DNA of 64,000 nt from Halorubellus salinus (lineage in GTDB: Archaea; Halobacteriota; Halobacteria; Halobacteriales; Natrialbaceae). The position numbers and the translations under genes were made by a program. Under the pieces are notes generated by a model, which worked only from the letters and a program-made list of their open reading frames with translations, had not been told where the DNA came from and searched no databases. The DNA is taken from the NCBI RefSeq assembly GCF_020567525.1, contig NZ_JAJCVI010000008.1:47999-111998 (forward strand), written 5' to 3'. This document shows positions 44,342 through 52,615 of the stretch, piece after piece (within the stretch, counting starts at the first letter, position 1; each line of letters starts with the position of its first letter).

Positions 44342-45862
44342 ATGACTGACACCTTCCAGCACTACATCGACGGCGAGTGGACGAGCGGCTCGGGCGACGA
44401 GACGTTCACGAGCGAGAACCCCGCGACAGGGGAGACCCTCGGCGAGTTCCACCGCGGCACACCCGAGGACGTACAGCGAGCGCTCGACGCCGCCGAGGAC
44501 GCCTTCGAGGAGTGGCGCGACCTCTCGCACATCGACCGCGCCGAGTACCTCTGGGACGTCTACCACGAGCTCAAGGACCGACACGAGGAGCTCGGACGAG
44601 TAGTCACCAAGGAGTGCGGGAAGGAGATCAGCGAAGGGAAAGCCGACGTCACCGAGGCGTGGCACATGGTCGAGTGGGCTGCCGGGAACGCCCGCCACCC
44701 CCACGGGGACATCATCCCGAGCGAGATCGCGAGCAAGGACGCGTACATGCGACGCAAGCCCAACGGCGTCGTCGGCTGCATCACGCCGTGGAACTTCCCG
44801 GTCGCCATCCCGTTCTGGCACATGGCGATCGCGCTCGTCGAAGGGAACACCGTCGTCTGGAAGCCCGCCGAACAGACGCCGTGGTGCGGACAGATCATCG
44901 CGGAGATGCTCGAGGACGCGGGCGTCCCCGAAGGCGTCTTCAACATGGTGCAGGGCTTCGGTGACGCCGGGAACGAGATCGTCGAGAACGACATCACCGA
45001 CACCGTCCTCTTCACGGGCAGTGCCGAGGTCGGCCACGAGATCTCCTCGAAGGTCGGCGGGATGCCCGGGAAGAACCGCGCCTGCGAGATGGGTGGGAAG
45101 AACGCCATCGTCGTCACGGAGAAGGCGGACCTCGACACGGCCGTGCACTCCGCGGTGATGTCGAGCTTCAAGACGACCGGCCAGCGCTGTGTCTCCTCCG
45201 AGCGCCTCATCGTCCACGAGGACGTCTACGACGAGTTCAAGGAGCGCTACGTCGACATCGCGGAGGACGTCGCCGTCGGCGACCCGCTCGACGAGAACAC
45301 GTTCATGGGGCCCGCCATCGAGGAAGAGCACGTCGAGAAGATAGCGCGCCACAACGAGATGGCGCGCAAGGAGGGCGCGAACGTCCTCGTCGACCGCTTC
45401 GACCTCGACGACGACGAGATCCCCGACGGCCACGAGGACGGCAGCTGGGTCGGACCGTTCGTCTACGAGATCGAGTACGACACCGACCTCCGCTGCCTCA
45501 AGGAGGAGTGCTTCGGGCCGCACGTCGCGCTCGTCAAGTACAGCGGTGACATCGAGGACGCCGTCGACATCCACAACGACGTCCCCTACGGGCTCGCAGG
45601 TGCCATCATCAGCGAGGACTACCGCCAGATCAACTACTACCGCGACAAGGCCGAGGTCGGCCTCGCGTACGGCAACCTCCCCTGTATCGGCGCGGAAGTC
45701 CAGCTGCCGTTCGGCGGCATGAAGAAGTCCGGGAAGGGCGCGCCGAGCGCGCGCGAAGCCATCGAGGCCGTCACCGAGCGCACCGCGTGGACGCTCAACA
45801 ACTCGAAGGACATCGAGATGGCGCAGGGTCTCTCCGCGGACATCAAGACCGAAGACGACTAA
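44342..45862 (+). CDS. NAD(P)-dependent aldehyde dehydrogenase
   Basis: Oxidises an aldehyde to the carboxylic acid. 506 residues of the ALDH superfamily: GVVGCITPWNFPVAIPFWH with the catalytic-loop Asn, KPAEQTPWCG, the nucleotide-site FTGSAEVG, the general base Glu249 in CEMGGKNAIVV, and the nucleophile Cys283 in TGQRCVSSER. Overall it is close to the AASADH/2,5-dioxovalerate subgroup by its GMKKSGKGAPSARE end, but the substrate cannot be named. The ATG at 44342 is preceded by TTGAATA at about -31. Confidence 0.94.
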   Translation: MTDTFQHYIDGEWTSGSGDETFTSENPATGETLGEFHRGTPEDVQRALDAAEDAFEEWRDLSHIDRAEYLWDVYHELKDRHEELGRVVTKECGKEISEGKADVTEAWHMVEWAAGNARHPHGDIIPSEIASKDAYMRRKPNGVVGCITPWNFPVAIPFWHMAIALVEGNTVVWKPAEQTPWCGQIIAEMLEDAGVPEGVFNMVQGFGDAGNEIVENDITDTVLFTGSAEVGHEISSKVGGMPGKNRACEMGGKNAIVVTEKADLDTAVHSAVMSSFKTTGQRCVSSERLIVHEDVYDEFKERYVDIAEDVAVGDPLDENTFMGPAIEEEHVEKIARHNEMARKEGANVLVDRFDLDDDEIPDGHEDGSWVGPFVYEIEYDTDLRCLKEECFGPHVALVKYSGDIEDAVDIHNDVPYGLAGAIISEDYRQINYYRDKAEVGLAYGNLPCIGAEVQLPFGGMKKSGKGAPSAREAIEAVTERTAWTLNNSKDIEMAQGLSADIKTEDD

Positions 45863-45987
45863 CCGGCGTTCCGTAGCGATCTCTGCTCTTCTTTCCTGTT
45901 CTCGCCGCGCCAAGCAATTGCTTCGTCCTTCGAGTATCGACCGGGAGGAGTGATGGCGGCGGTGCTATGTCGTGTGAGGACGAGAGA

Positions 45988-46111
45988 TGCGACACCTCGA
46001 ATAGGCTCCCGGGTAGCCCCGAGGTGCCGCAGTTGGGCGCGGGCGTAGGTGCGACGGGCGTTAGTGCCGGAATAGACGTGAAAAGCGTCTGCGTCCGGCA
46101 GCAGCACCTAC
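45988..46111. ncRNA. Candidate structured RNA in the 45863-46228 intergenic region
   Basis: This 366-bp gap between convergent genes has no convincing ORF but contains two strong consecutive hairpins. Hairpin A, 45988-46031: tgcg/cgca, an A-C mismatch, cacctcg/cgaggtg, then ggct/agcc around a 7-nt loop. Hairpin B, 46045-46111: gtaggtgc/gcacctac, an asymmetric internal loop, gccgga/tccggc, then agacgt/gcgtct closing a GAAAA loop (plus-strand reading). A TATA-like, nearly symmetric ccttataaat lies at 46121-46130, and a 12-bp palindrome aagcaattgctt at 45912-45923. The strand is unclear. It does not show the signatures I know for SRP RNA or RNase P RNA. Confidence 0.4.
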
Positions 46112-46228
46112 TGCCGCATACCTTATAAATGGTTGGTTCCACGACAAGGTTCGCGACGCCATCCCATGCGACAGTATGACGGGATTACGGGGCCTCGCAG
46201 AGACGGTCGCGGCGGTCGGCCGCTCGCG

Positions 46229-47098
46229 TCAGAGCCGGCGGTCGTCGAGCGCGGGGAAGTCGTCGCGAACGTCGGCGACGCGCCCGGGGTCGAGGTCCGC
46301 GTAGACGGTCGTCTCGCGGTCGTCGGTCGTCGCCACGGGCGTCCCCCACGGGTCGTACACCGTCGACCGACCGACGAGGTCGGTGCCGCCGACGGTCCCC
46401 GCGCCGTTGACCGTCGCGACGTACGAGAGGTTCTCCACCGCGCGCGTCGACGGGAGCGTCTTCCAGTGCTCGACGCGCGGATACGGCCACGCCGACGGCA
46501 CCAGCACCAGGTCCGCGCCCGCGTCCAGGTACTCGCGGTACAGCTCCGGGAACCGCAGGTCGTAGCACGTCGACACCGCGAGCGTGAACCCCGCGACGTC
46601 GACGGTCGGCCGACGCTCACCCGGAACGAGCAACTCCGCCTCCGCGGAATCGTACCCGAACAGGTGGTGCTTGCGGTACACGAGCTCGCGCTCGCCGTCG
46701 GGCGAGAACACGACCGCCGTGTTCGCCAGGCCATCGACATCGGGGACCGGCACGTCCACGTCGCTCGCCGCCGTCGCCGCGAGGTCCTCCATCATCGTCC
46801 CCGCGAGCACCCAGACGTCGTGCTCGCGCGCCGCCGCCGCGAACCGCTTGAATCGGTCGTCGTCGAGACCGACCGCGTGCCGCGCGTACGAATCGAACGC
46901 GAAGTACCCGACGTCGAACAGCTCCGGGAACGCCACGAGGTCCGCGCCCGCGTCCGCCGCAGCCGCCAGCTCTGAGAGCGCGCGCTCGACGTTCGCATCC
47001 ACCTTCCCCGCGGCAGGAGCGAACTGCACGAGCGCGACGCGAAACCCGTCCCTGCCGACGCCCGTGCCAGCGCCGTCGCCATCACCGGCCGGCGTCAT
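46229..47098 (-). CDS. Carbon-nitrogen hydrolase (nitrilase superfamily)
   Basis: 289 residues with the Glu-Lys-Cys triad of the superfamily: E59 in AFPELF, K143 in YRKHHLFG, C178 in STCYDLRFPELYR. The short N-terminus before RVALVQFAPAAGKV is Gly/Asp-rich. The best fit is the omega-amidase-like or plant-type NIT2 group, but the substrate is open. The ATG overlaps the stop of the SRPBCC gene by four bases, making it the last gene of a three-gene operon. Confidence 0.9.
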   Translation of the reverse strand: MTPAGDGDGAGTGVGRDGFRVALVQFAPAAGKVDANVERALSELAAAADAGADLVAFPELFDVGYFAFDSYARHAVGLDDDRFKRFAAAAREHDVWVLAGTMMEDLAATAASDVDVPVPDVDGLANTAVVFSPDGERELVYRKHHLFGYDSAEAELLVPGERRPTVDVAGFTLAVSTCYDLRFPELYREYLDAGADLVLVPSAWPYPRVEHWKTLPSTRAVENLSYVATVNGAGTVGGTDLVGRSTVYDPWGTPVATTDDRETTVYADLDPGRVADVRDDFPALDDRRL

Positions 47099-47532
47099 GC
47101 TGGCAGCCCGAGGTCCGCGCGCAACGCAGCTTCGAGGTTGTCCAGCTCGCCGTCCAGGTTCTTCTTGAAGTACCGCTCCACGCCCGGGAGCTTCCCCTCC
47201 ACGCGGAACCGGTTCACGAGCTCGCAGCCGTCCTCGGTCGGCACCACCTCGTGCTCGCCGACCACGCGCATCACCTTCGACCGCCCGACGAACTTCACGT
47301 ACTCGCCGTCGCGTCGCTCCACGTCCCGCGTCTCCACCGCCGCCGTCCGCGAGATGACCGGAATCGGGAGGCTCACGTGCCACGTCCCACGAGTCCCGTT
47401 CGAATCAGGGTCGACGTCGTAGGACTCGACGACACTGATAGCTCCCGCTCGCTTCGCCGGGTCAGAGATGAACGCCCAGACGTCCGCCGCGGGCGCTTCG
47501 AACGCGAACGTCCGCTCGACGGTCACAGTCAT
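47095..47532 (-). CDS. SRPBCC-family (CoxG-like) protein
   Basis: 145 residues forming one START/Bet v 1-like fold: VERTFAFEAPAADVWAFISDP is the typical opening strand and helix, the middle alternates strands, and the end is the long C-terminal helix (YFKKNLDGELDNLEAALRADLG). Such proteins bind hydrophobic small molecules. It sits between a winged-helix protein (6 bp upstream) and a nitrilase (overlapping), all on the same strand. Confidence 0.86.
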   Translation of the reverse strand: MTVTVERTFAFEAPAADVWAFISDPAKRAGAISVVESYDVDPDSNGTRGTWHVSLPIPVISRTAAVETRDVERRDGEYVKFVGRSKVMRVVGEHEVVPTEDGCELVNRFRVEGKLPGVERYFKKNLDGELDNLEAALRADLGLPA

Positions 47533-47538
47533 CGAGAA

Positions 47539-47763
47539 TTAACTCACCGTGACCTTCCAAGTCGTCGAGCGAGCACGCCCCCACTTCTCGATATCGACCT
47601 CCTCGGACTTCTCGTCCAGGTTCGGGAGTCGAACGCCCACCTGTTTCGAAGAGAGCCCCAGCGCGTCCCCGATGTTCTTCGAGCGGAAGTACTGCTGTCC
47701 GCGCGAGACGCTATCGCGGAGGTACGCGAGAATGCGCTGTTCCTCTTCGGAATACTCACTCAT
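47539..47763 (-). CDS. Small winged-helix-like protein
   Basis: 74 residues: EEEQRILAYLRDSVSRG, then a turn and ALGLSSKQVGVRLPNLDE, which reads as a DNA-binding helix-turn-helix, ending in a wing-like strand pair (RARSTTWKVTVS). It resembles haloarchaeal DUF7123 proteins. A TTAATACGCTAAG patch lies about 25-35 nt before the ATG. It is the first gene of a probable operon with the SRPBCC and nitrilase genes and may regulate it. Confidence 0.78.
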   Translation of the reverse strand: MSEYSEEEQRILAYLRDSVSRGQQYFRSKNIGDALGLSSKQVGVRLPNLDEKSEEVDIEKWGRARSTTWKVTVS

Positions 47764-47811
47764 CGATATGCCGGGGGTACGGGACTTAGCGTATTAACGG
47801 TTTCCCGGTCG

Positions 47812-48060
47812 TCAGCCGTCGTACACCTGGACCGCGACGACCGCCAGGACCGCGAACGCCATCGCGAGCGCGAACCCGACCGCGGCGTTGACCTCCATCG
47901 CGGCCGTCGTCGCCTCCGGAACGTCGATACCGCCGCGTAGCGACCCCGTCGCGACGAACCCACCCGCCGCCATGACGATGGCGCCGAGGACCGCGCCAGC
48001 GCCGAACAGCATCGTGAACCCCACGCCCTTGTCCGACCCACCGGTGTCCGTTGCAGTCAT
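47812..48060 (-). CDS. Small membrane protein
   Basis: 82 residues with a polar N-terminus (TATDTGGSDKGVGF) and two hydrophobic helices (about 16-38 and 58-80). ACTAAGTC centred 28 nt upstream supports the ATG at 48060; a much longer open frame upstream is antisense to a neighbouring promoter and is rejected. Function unknown; similar small proteins are frequent in haloarchaea. Confidence 0.68.
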   Translation of the reverse strand: MTATDTGGSDKGVGFTMLFGAGAVLGAIVMAAGGFVATGSLRGGIDVPEATTAAMEVNAAVGFALAMAFAVLAVVAVQVYDG

Positions 48061-48220
48061 ACTCGCCCGTATCCACGCGGCTGACTTAGTACCACCGTCT
48101 CCGGTCAGCGGCCGCGAGTCAACCGACCGCCGAGCGGGCTTCGTCGGCGTCGTCGGCCAGTAGCCGCCAAATCTTCTTGCGACAAGACCTTTAGCCGTCG
48201 GCGATTGAACCGGGAACGAG

Positions 48221-49489
48221 ATGGGTGCCGACTCCGCAGGTGCCGATGGTACAGGTTCGTCGGTCGTCGCGACGCTCAGGTCGCTCTTCCTCGGGAGTGG
48301 CGTCCGGATCGCCGGAACGGGCGTCCTCGCGCTCGTCCTCGCGGTCGGCGTCGCGTTCGCCGCCGGGTTCCTGGGCGTCCCAACGGTGAACGAGTTCCAG
48401 AACGAGTTCACTGGCGTGAGCGACTCGACGACGACCATCGGGTCGAAGATCGAGGTGACGAACCCGAACCCGATCGGCGCGGGCTTCCTCGGTGTCTCCG
48501 GCGAGTACGCGATAGCGATGAACGACGTCCACATGGCGAACGGGTCGACGGGCCCGATAGCGATGCCACCCGGGAACTCGACGATCGACCTGGAGACGTC
48601 CCTCGACAACGACCGCATCCCCGACTGGTGGGTGAGTCACGTCCGGAACGACGAGCAGACGACCGTGAACGTGAACGCCACCGTCGAATCCGACTTCCTC
48701 GGTCGGTCGGTCCCGGTCACGCAGACGCGCTCGATCGAGACGGACATGCTCTCGTCGTTCAACTCCACGGAGACGCGGCCGGTGAACTCGAGTAGCCCGC
48801 TCGTCAGCGACCCGGTCCTGTACGTGAACGAGACGCGCGCGCAGTGGGGCGAGGTCACGGCCGAGCGCACGGGCATCGCCGTGGACTTCTACGTCTACAA
48901 CCCGAAGGACTACGCGATTCCCGTCTCGAAGCTGAACTACACCATCGACATGAACGACGTGCGCGTCGGTGCGGGCGAGAACACCGATGAGAAGGTGCTC
49001 GAACCGAACTCGCTCACGCAGGTGCGGACGGTGACGTACATCCAGAACGAGAACCTCGACGACTGGTGGGTGACCCACGTCGAGCGCAACCAGCGGACCG
49101 AGGTCGTCATCGACTTCGCGGCGAGCGTCGAGGTCGCCGGCACCGAACTCGACATCCCGCTCGAGGGTGCGACGCACCGCGAGACCATCGAGACGGACGT
49201 CTTCGGCACGAAGGACGACACTGCGCCGGGGAACGAGACCGACGACGACGCCGGCACCGACGACGAGAGCGGTGACGATACCACCGGCACCGACGACGAG
49301 AGCGGTGACGGGACGACCGGCGCCGACGACGGCGACGATACCACCGCCACCGGCGACGATACGACGACTGCGGACGACACGACCACCGGCGACGACGATG
49401 GGTCGACGACGAGCGACGACGACGGTACGACCACCGACGACGGCGGCATCCTGCCCGTGCTCGATTCGCACCACGCTCGCCTCGGCTAG
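48221..49489 (+). CDS. Membrane-anchored protein with two LEA14-like domains
   Basis: 422 residues. An N-terminal helix (about 30-50) anchors the protein. Two related beta-sandwich domains follow, about 60-190 and 205-340: each has a KIEVTNPNPIG- or DFYVYNPKDYAIPV-type opening, an NDV core and a (L/E)DDWWV(S/T)HV closing motif, the pattern of LEA type 2 (LEA14/WHy) domains. Several NxS/T sequons are present. The last ~80 residues are an Asp/Thr/Gly repeat stalk. Probably an envelope protein facing the outside. A CCTTTAG patch lies at -28. Confidence 0.82.
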   Translation: MGADSAGADGTGSSVVATLRSLFLGSGVRIAGTGVLALVLAVGVAFAAGFLGVPTVNEFQNEFTGVSDSTTTIGSKIEVTNPNPIGAGFLGVSGEYAIAMNDVHMANGSTGPIAMPPGNSTIDLETSLDNDRIPDWWVSHVRNDEQTTVNVNATVESDFLGRSVPVTQTRSIETDMLSSFNSTETRPVNSSSPLVSDPVLYVNETRAQWGEVTAERTGIAVDFYVYNPKDYAIPVSKLNYTIDMNDVRVGAGENTDEKVLEPNSLTQVRTVTYIQNENLDDWWVTHVERNQRTEVVIDFAASVEVAGTELDIPLEGATHRETIETDVFGTKDDTAPGNETDDDAGTDDESGDDTTGTDDESGDGTTGADDGDDTTATGDDTTTADDTTTGDDDGSTTSDDDGTTTDDGGILPVLDSHHARLG

Positions 49490-49579
49490 GTCGCGGCCGA
49501 CGCTCGCCGGCCCGAGCGCGCGGTTGCGGTCGGCGCGGGTCGCGGTCGACGCACCGGAACCGGCGACCTTGCGGCGGAA

Positions 49580-50119
49580 GTGTTTTGTCGATGGCGGCGT
49601 TCACGTGGCGTATGGAACGGAGTACTCACTCTCCGGATCGAGTTCTTCTCGGGTGAGCCCGAGGTAACGACCGACGCATCGAGCGAACGCATCCAGGTCA
49701 CTTTCGACGACGCGTGCGTGGAACTGTCCAGAGCCGACGCCGTCGCGCTCAAAGAGCAACTGGGTGACGCCGTCGTCGCCGACCGCGAGTTCTTCCGGAC
49801 CGCCGGCCGCCACCGCGAGGACGGCTCGTACGAGGTCCGACGCCGCGGCGCCGATTCCACCGGGAACGCGAAGGTGTTCCGCGACTTCGACGCCGTCGAA
49901 CGCCTCTACGAGCGCCTCCCGACCGAGTTCGACGCCGACGACGTCTCCCGGACCGGCATCACGGGGTCGCGACGCCACATGCTCGTCCGGCACTTCGCCG
50001 AACACCCCGCGTTCGACTGCGAGATAACCACTCGGAGCCCGCTGTGTGCGAAGAAAACCGAGCAGGACGCTCGCAACGCGGACGACGCCCAGCGAGAAGA
50101 GGTGGTCGCGAGCGACTAG
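49580..50119 (+). CDS. Conserved-looking haloarchaeal protein; start uncertain
   Basis: 179 residues from a GTG at 49580. The core from about residue 37 (ERIQVTFDDACVELSRADAVALKEQLGDAV) to 150 (RRHMLVRHFAEHPAFDCEI) is a small mixed domain I believe is widespread in haloarchaea, without known function. The first ~25 residues are basic and unlike the rest. The TATA-like GTGTTTTG centred near 49583 predicts a leaderless start near 49611, where an ATG exists at 49612 but in another frame that stops after 14 codons. Either the N-terminus is shorter or a frameshift or sequence error lies near 49612-49660. Confidence 0.68.
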   Translation: MFCRWRRSRGVWNGVLTLRIEFFSGEPEVTTDASSERIQVTFDDACVELSRADAVALKEQLGDAVVADREFFRTAGRHREDGSYEVRRRGADSTGNAKVFRDFDAVERLYERLPTEFDADDVSRTGITGSRRHMLVRHFAEHPAFDCEITTRSPLCAKKTEQDARNADDAQREEVVASD

Positions 50120-50139
50120 CTCGCGGCCGACGCACGCGG

Positions 50140-51171
50140 TCAGTTGATCGTGGTGTGGTCGGACTCCTCGTTCAGCGCGAGGTTCACCGCGATCTCGGCG
50201 TTCCGCATCGCGTACTGCGCGGTCTGCTGGAGGCTCACGAGGACCTCGCGGACCTGCAGGAGGTCCTGGTTGTCCATCTCCGGGAGGTCGTTGAGTATCT
50301 CGCGTTCGCGGTCACTGATCTCGTGGAACAGCTCGCGGGCCTGGATGGTCTTGTCGTAGTCCCGCGTCACCGCGGACTCCACCGCCAGCGCCGTCAGCTC
50401 GTCGACCTGCTCGGTGAACTCCCGGATGCGCCGCATCGTCGACTGGTCGACGTTCAACGTGTGCCCTTCGGCCTCGAGCACGATCTCCGCGATGTCCTCG
50501 GCGTTGTCCGCGGTCAACTCGAGGTTCTTCGCGATGGAGCGATACCCGATGAGCGGGAAGCCGTCCGCGAGCCCGACCGCGCGAGCGAGGTTCGGGTTCT
50601 GGTACGCCGTGAAGATGAGGCGCAGCAGGAGCACGAATATCTTGTTCGCCTGCCGCTCGCGGTTGAGTGCGCGCTGCGCGAGGTCCGGGTTCCCGTGCGC
50701 CAGGGCCTTCACCGCCTCGCCACGCATCGTCGACCCCGTCGACTCCAGGCGCTCGAGGAGGTTGTCGAGCGTGAAGTCCTCCGGGTCGACCGAGCACCGG
50801 ATCGCGATGCTCTCGGGGGTCTCCTCGATGACGCCCAGGCCCATGAGCTGGGTCTCCGCGCGATAGACGGCGTTGATCTGTTCGCTGTCGAGCGCGCCGG
50901 ACTCGTTCTCGATGCGGATGACCCTGCGTCCGAGCACGTACTGCGCGACGATCGCGCGCTCGACGGCGTCGGCGTCCAGGTCGTCCGCGTGGATGACCGC
51001 CTCCGTCTCCTCGCTGTTCGCCGACTCCGGCATCACCGTCAACGTGCCCTTCCCGCCCATCCGCAGGGACACCTCGTCGCCCTTCTCCACGTCGTGTTCC
51101 TTCGCCCACTCGGCCGGGAGCGTCATCGCCAGCGTCGACGGCCCGAGCCGCTGCACTTTACGCGTTTCCAT
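50140..51171 (-). CDS. PhoU-family phosphate regulator with AbrB-like N-terminus
   Basis: 343 residues. Residues 4-50 (VQRLGPSTLAMTLPAEWAKEHDVEKGDE) are an AbrB/SpoVT swapped-hairpin DNA-binding domain. The remaining part is two PhoU-type three-helix bundles (about 110-220 and 230-335) with repeated acidic D-N-A-E-D-I and E-x-x-D motifs that bind metal clusters. Such archaeal fusions probably act as regulators of phosphate transport. The ATG at 51171 is 28 nt from the TATA box at 51195-51204; an in-frame ATG 60 nt upstream is not used. Confidence 0.9.
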   Translation of the reverse strand: METRKVQRLGPSTLAMTLPAEWAKEHDVEKGDEVSLRMGGKGTLTVMPESANSEETEAVIHADDLDADAVERAIVAQYVLGRRVIRIENESGALDSEQINAVYRAETQLMGLGVIEETPESIAIRCSVDPEDFTLDNLLERLESTGSTMRGEAVKALAHGNPDLAQRALNRERQANKIFVLLLRLIFTAYQNPNLARAVGLADGFPLIGYRSIAKNLELTADNAEDIAEIVLEAEGHTLNVDQSTMRRIREFTEQVDELTALAVESAVTRDYDKTIQARELFHEISDREREILNDLPEMDNQDLLQVREVLVSLQQTAQYAMRNAEIAVNLALNEESDHTTIN

Positions 51172-51194
51172 GTCCCCGCCTAGGCAACGGTATA

Positions 51195-51204
51195 CCTTAT
51201 ATTT
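51195..51204 (-). promoter_or_regulatory. TATA box of the PhoU-family gene
   Basis: AAATATAAGG on the minus strand is centred 28 nt before the ATG at 51171. A second AT-rich patch (ATATTATG, about 51217-51224) lies further upstream and could be an additional promoter. Confidence 0.65.
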
Positions 51205-51312
51205 GCCCCTCGTTTCATAATATACCCTCACCTGTCTTCTAGGCCCTTTCCGCTGGTGGTTCCGTCCGTTAGTGTCACCAAACGTGGAGAAACGGACGTC
51301 GACGACCGGGAC

Positions 51313-52401
51313 TCAGACGACCTTCAGGAGCCGATGCTCGTACCGGCCGACGCGGACCTTCTGCCAGCCACGAAGCGATTCGTTGACCGCCTCGTCGTCG
51401 GTGTCGACGCGGAGCACGCCGACGTCGTCGAGCTTGCTCGGCGACGCCACCACCTCGACGGTCGACTGCTCGATGACCGGCGGCGAGATCTGGTGGTTCC
51501 CGCGCCCGAACACGAACCCCTGGCCGCCGATGGGAGAGACGACGACGACGTTCTCCTCGCCGAGCGCCGCGAGTATCTCGTCCTCGGTGCCATCCCGCAC
51601 GATCACCTCGCCGTCGCGGTAGACGTCCACGCCGAGGGGCGACGGCTCGAACCCGAGCTCGCGCTTGATCGCGCCGACCGTACTCCCCGGCCCGAGCACG
51701 TACGTCACGCCCTCGCGGACATCGCCCGCGAATCCCGCGGCGACGCCCTCCACGCTCCCGCCCGCCACCTGCTTCGAGGACTGCACCGCCTCCGCCACCG
51801 GAACCGGCACCACGGCTCGAAGCGTCGTCCGCACCTCGCCCTCGCGGTACGCCGCCTCGTCGATGTCGTTCACCTCGCGTTCCTCGACCGTGTCGAACGA
51901 CGCGACGACGCGACCGGCGTCGCTCGGCGTCACCCCGAACACCGACGAGTAGATCTTCACGCCCGCAGGCACACCAAGCATCGGCACCGGCGCCGACCCG
52001 CCGCCGGCCTCCTCGAGCGCCCGCGCCACGTCCACCGCCGTCCCGTCCCCGCCGACGAACAGCACGAGGTCGACGCCCGCGTCGACGAACGCTCGCACCG
52101 CTGCACGCGTGTCCGAAGCCGACGTCGCCGACGCACCCACCTCGTCGGGCTCGTACTCGTAGACCACCTCCGGGTCGAAGCCAGCGTCGACCGCGGCGTC
52201 CGCGCCAAGGGCGCCGCTCGCCGTCACGACCGTCACGTCGTCGCGGCGCGCCCGGAGCGCCGACAACGCCGTCTTCGCGCGCTCCGGTGCGCGCGGCTGG
52301 GCACCACGCTCACGGGCCTCCTCGACCAGCCCGTCGGTCCCCTTCAACCCGACGCGTCCACCCATCCCCGCGATGGGGTTCACGACCACGCCCACTCGCA
52401 T
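51313..52401 (-). CDS. ATP-NAD kinase-like protein
   Basis: 362 residues. MRVGVVVNPIAGMGGRVGLKGTDG is the phosphate-binding opening of the NAD-kinase/diacylglycerol-kinase fold, and LFVGGDGTAVDVARAL at about 118-133 is its GGDG motif. The C-terminal half contains GPGSTVGAIKRELG and VVSPIGGQGFVFGRGNHQ. Members of this subfamily (distinct from the standard NadK) are annotated as ATP-NAD kinases, but substrate and physiological role are not settled. A GCTTTTCC patch lies at -28. Confidence 0.85.
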   Translation of the reverse strand: MRVGVVVNPIAGMGGRVGLKGTDGLVEEARERGAQPRAPERAKTALSALRARRDDVTVVTASGALGADAAVDAGFDPEVVYEYEPDEVGASATSASDTRAAVRAFVDAGVDLVLFVGGDGTAVDVARALEEAGGGSAPVPMLGVPAGVKIYSSVFGVTPSDAGRVVASFDTVEEREVNDIDEAAYREGEVRTTLRAVVPVPVAEAVQSSKQVAGGSVEGVAAGFAGDVREGVTYVLGPGSTVGAIKRELGFEPSPLGVDVYRDGEVIVRDGTEDEILAALGEENVVVVSPIGGQGFVFGRGNHQISPPVIEQSTVEVVASPSKLDDVGVLRVDTDDEAVNESLRGWQKVRVGRYEHRLLKVV

Positions 52402-52482
52402 ACCCACTCGTACGACCGTCGTCGGGAAAAGCAGTCGGTTCCTCTGTCAACGCTTAAGCCACCGCGGTCACAACGGCCGTCC

Positions 52483-52596
52483 ATGACATCGATTCCACTC
52501 ACCGCAGAACTCGTCGGGAACACGCCGATCGGGCTCGCCGTCCTCGTCCTCAGCCTCGCCATCACCGCCGGATGGCTGTACAAGATCTACCAGTAA
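52483..52596 (+). CDS. 37-residue single-helix membrane protein
   Basis: Starts MTSIPLTAELVG, continues with one hydrophobic helix (about 15-33) and ends YKIYQ. Support for a real gene: the palindromic TATA-like cttaag at 52453-52458 is centred 27.5 nt before the ATG, the spacing of other leaderless genes here, and a plausible membrane helix fills the frame. It lies between two genes on the other strand, 19 bp before the end of the CinA-like gene. Function unknown. Confidence 0.62.
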   Translation: MTSIPLTAELVGNTPIGLAVLVLSLAITAGWLYKIYQ

Positions 52597-52615
52597 CGGC
52601 CTGGCAGCGGTCTCG

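Noticed and set aside
44201..45913. A 570-codon open frame antisense to the aldehyde dehydrogenase gene
   Set aside because: Shadow frame of a clear aldehyde dehydrogenase; no motif or signal of its own.
45988..46111. Identification of the structured region as SRP RNA or RNase P RNA
   Set aside because: The conserved loops I know for these RNAs (GGAAG/AGCAG of SRP, GAGGAAA and ACAGAAA of RNase P) are not found.
45843..46142. A 99-codon minus-strand frame in the intergenic region after the aldehyde dehydrogenase
   Set aside because: Composition is unlike haloarchaeal proteins (few acidic residues), no motif, and the same region forms strong RNA hairpins.
46133..46975. Plus-strand frame opening near the TATA-like box at 46121
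   Set aside because: It is antisense to the nitrilase with its complete catalytic triad and is arginine-rich; at most an antisense RNA could start there.
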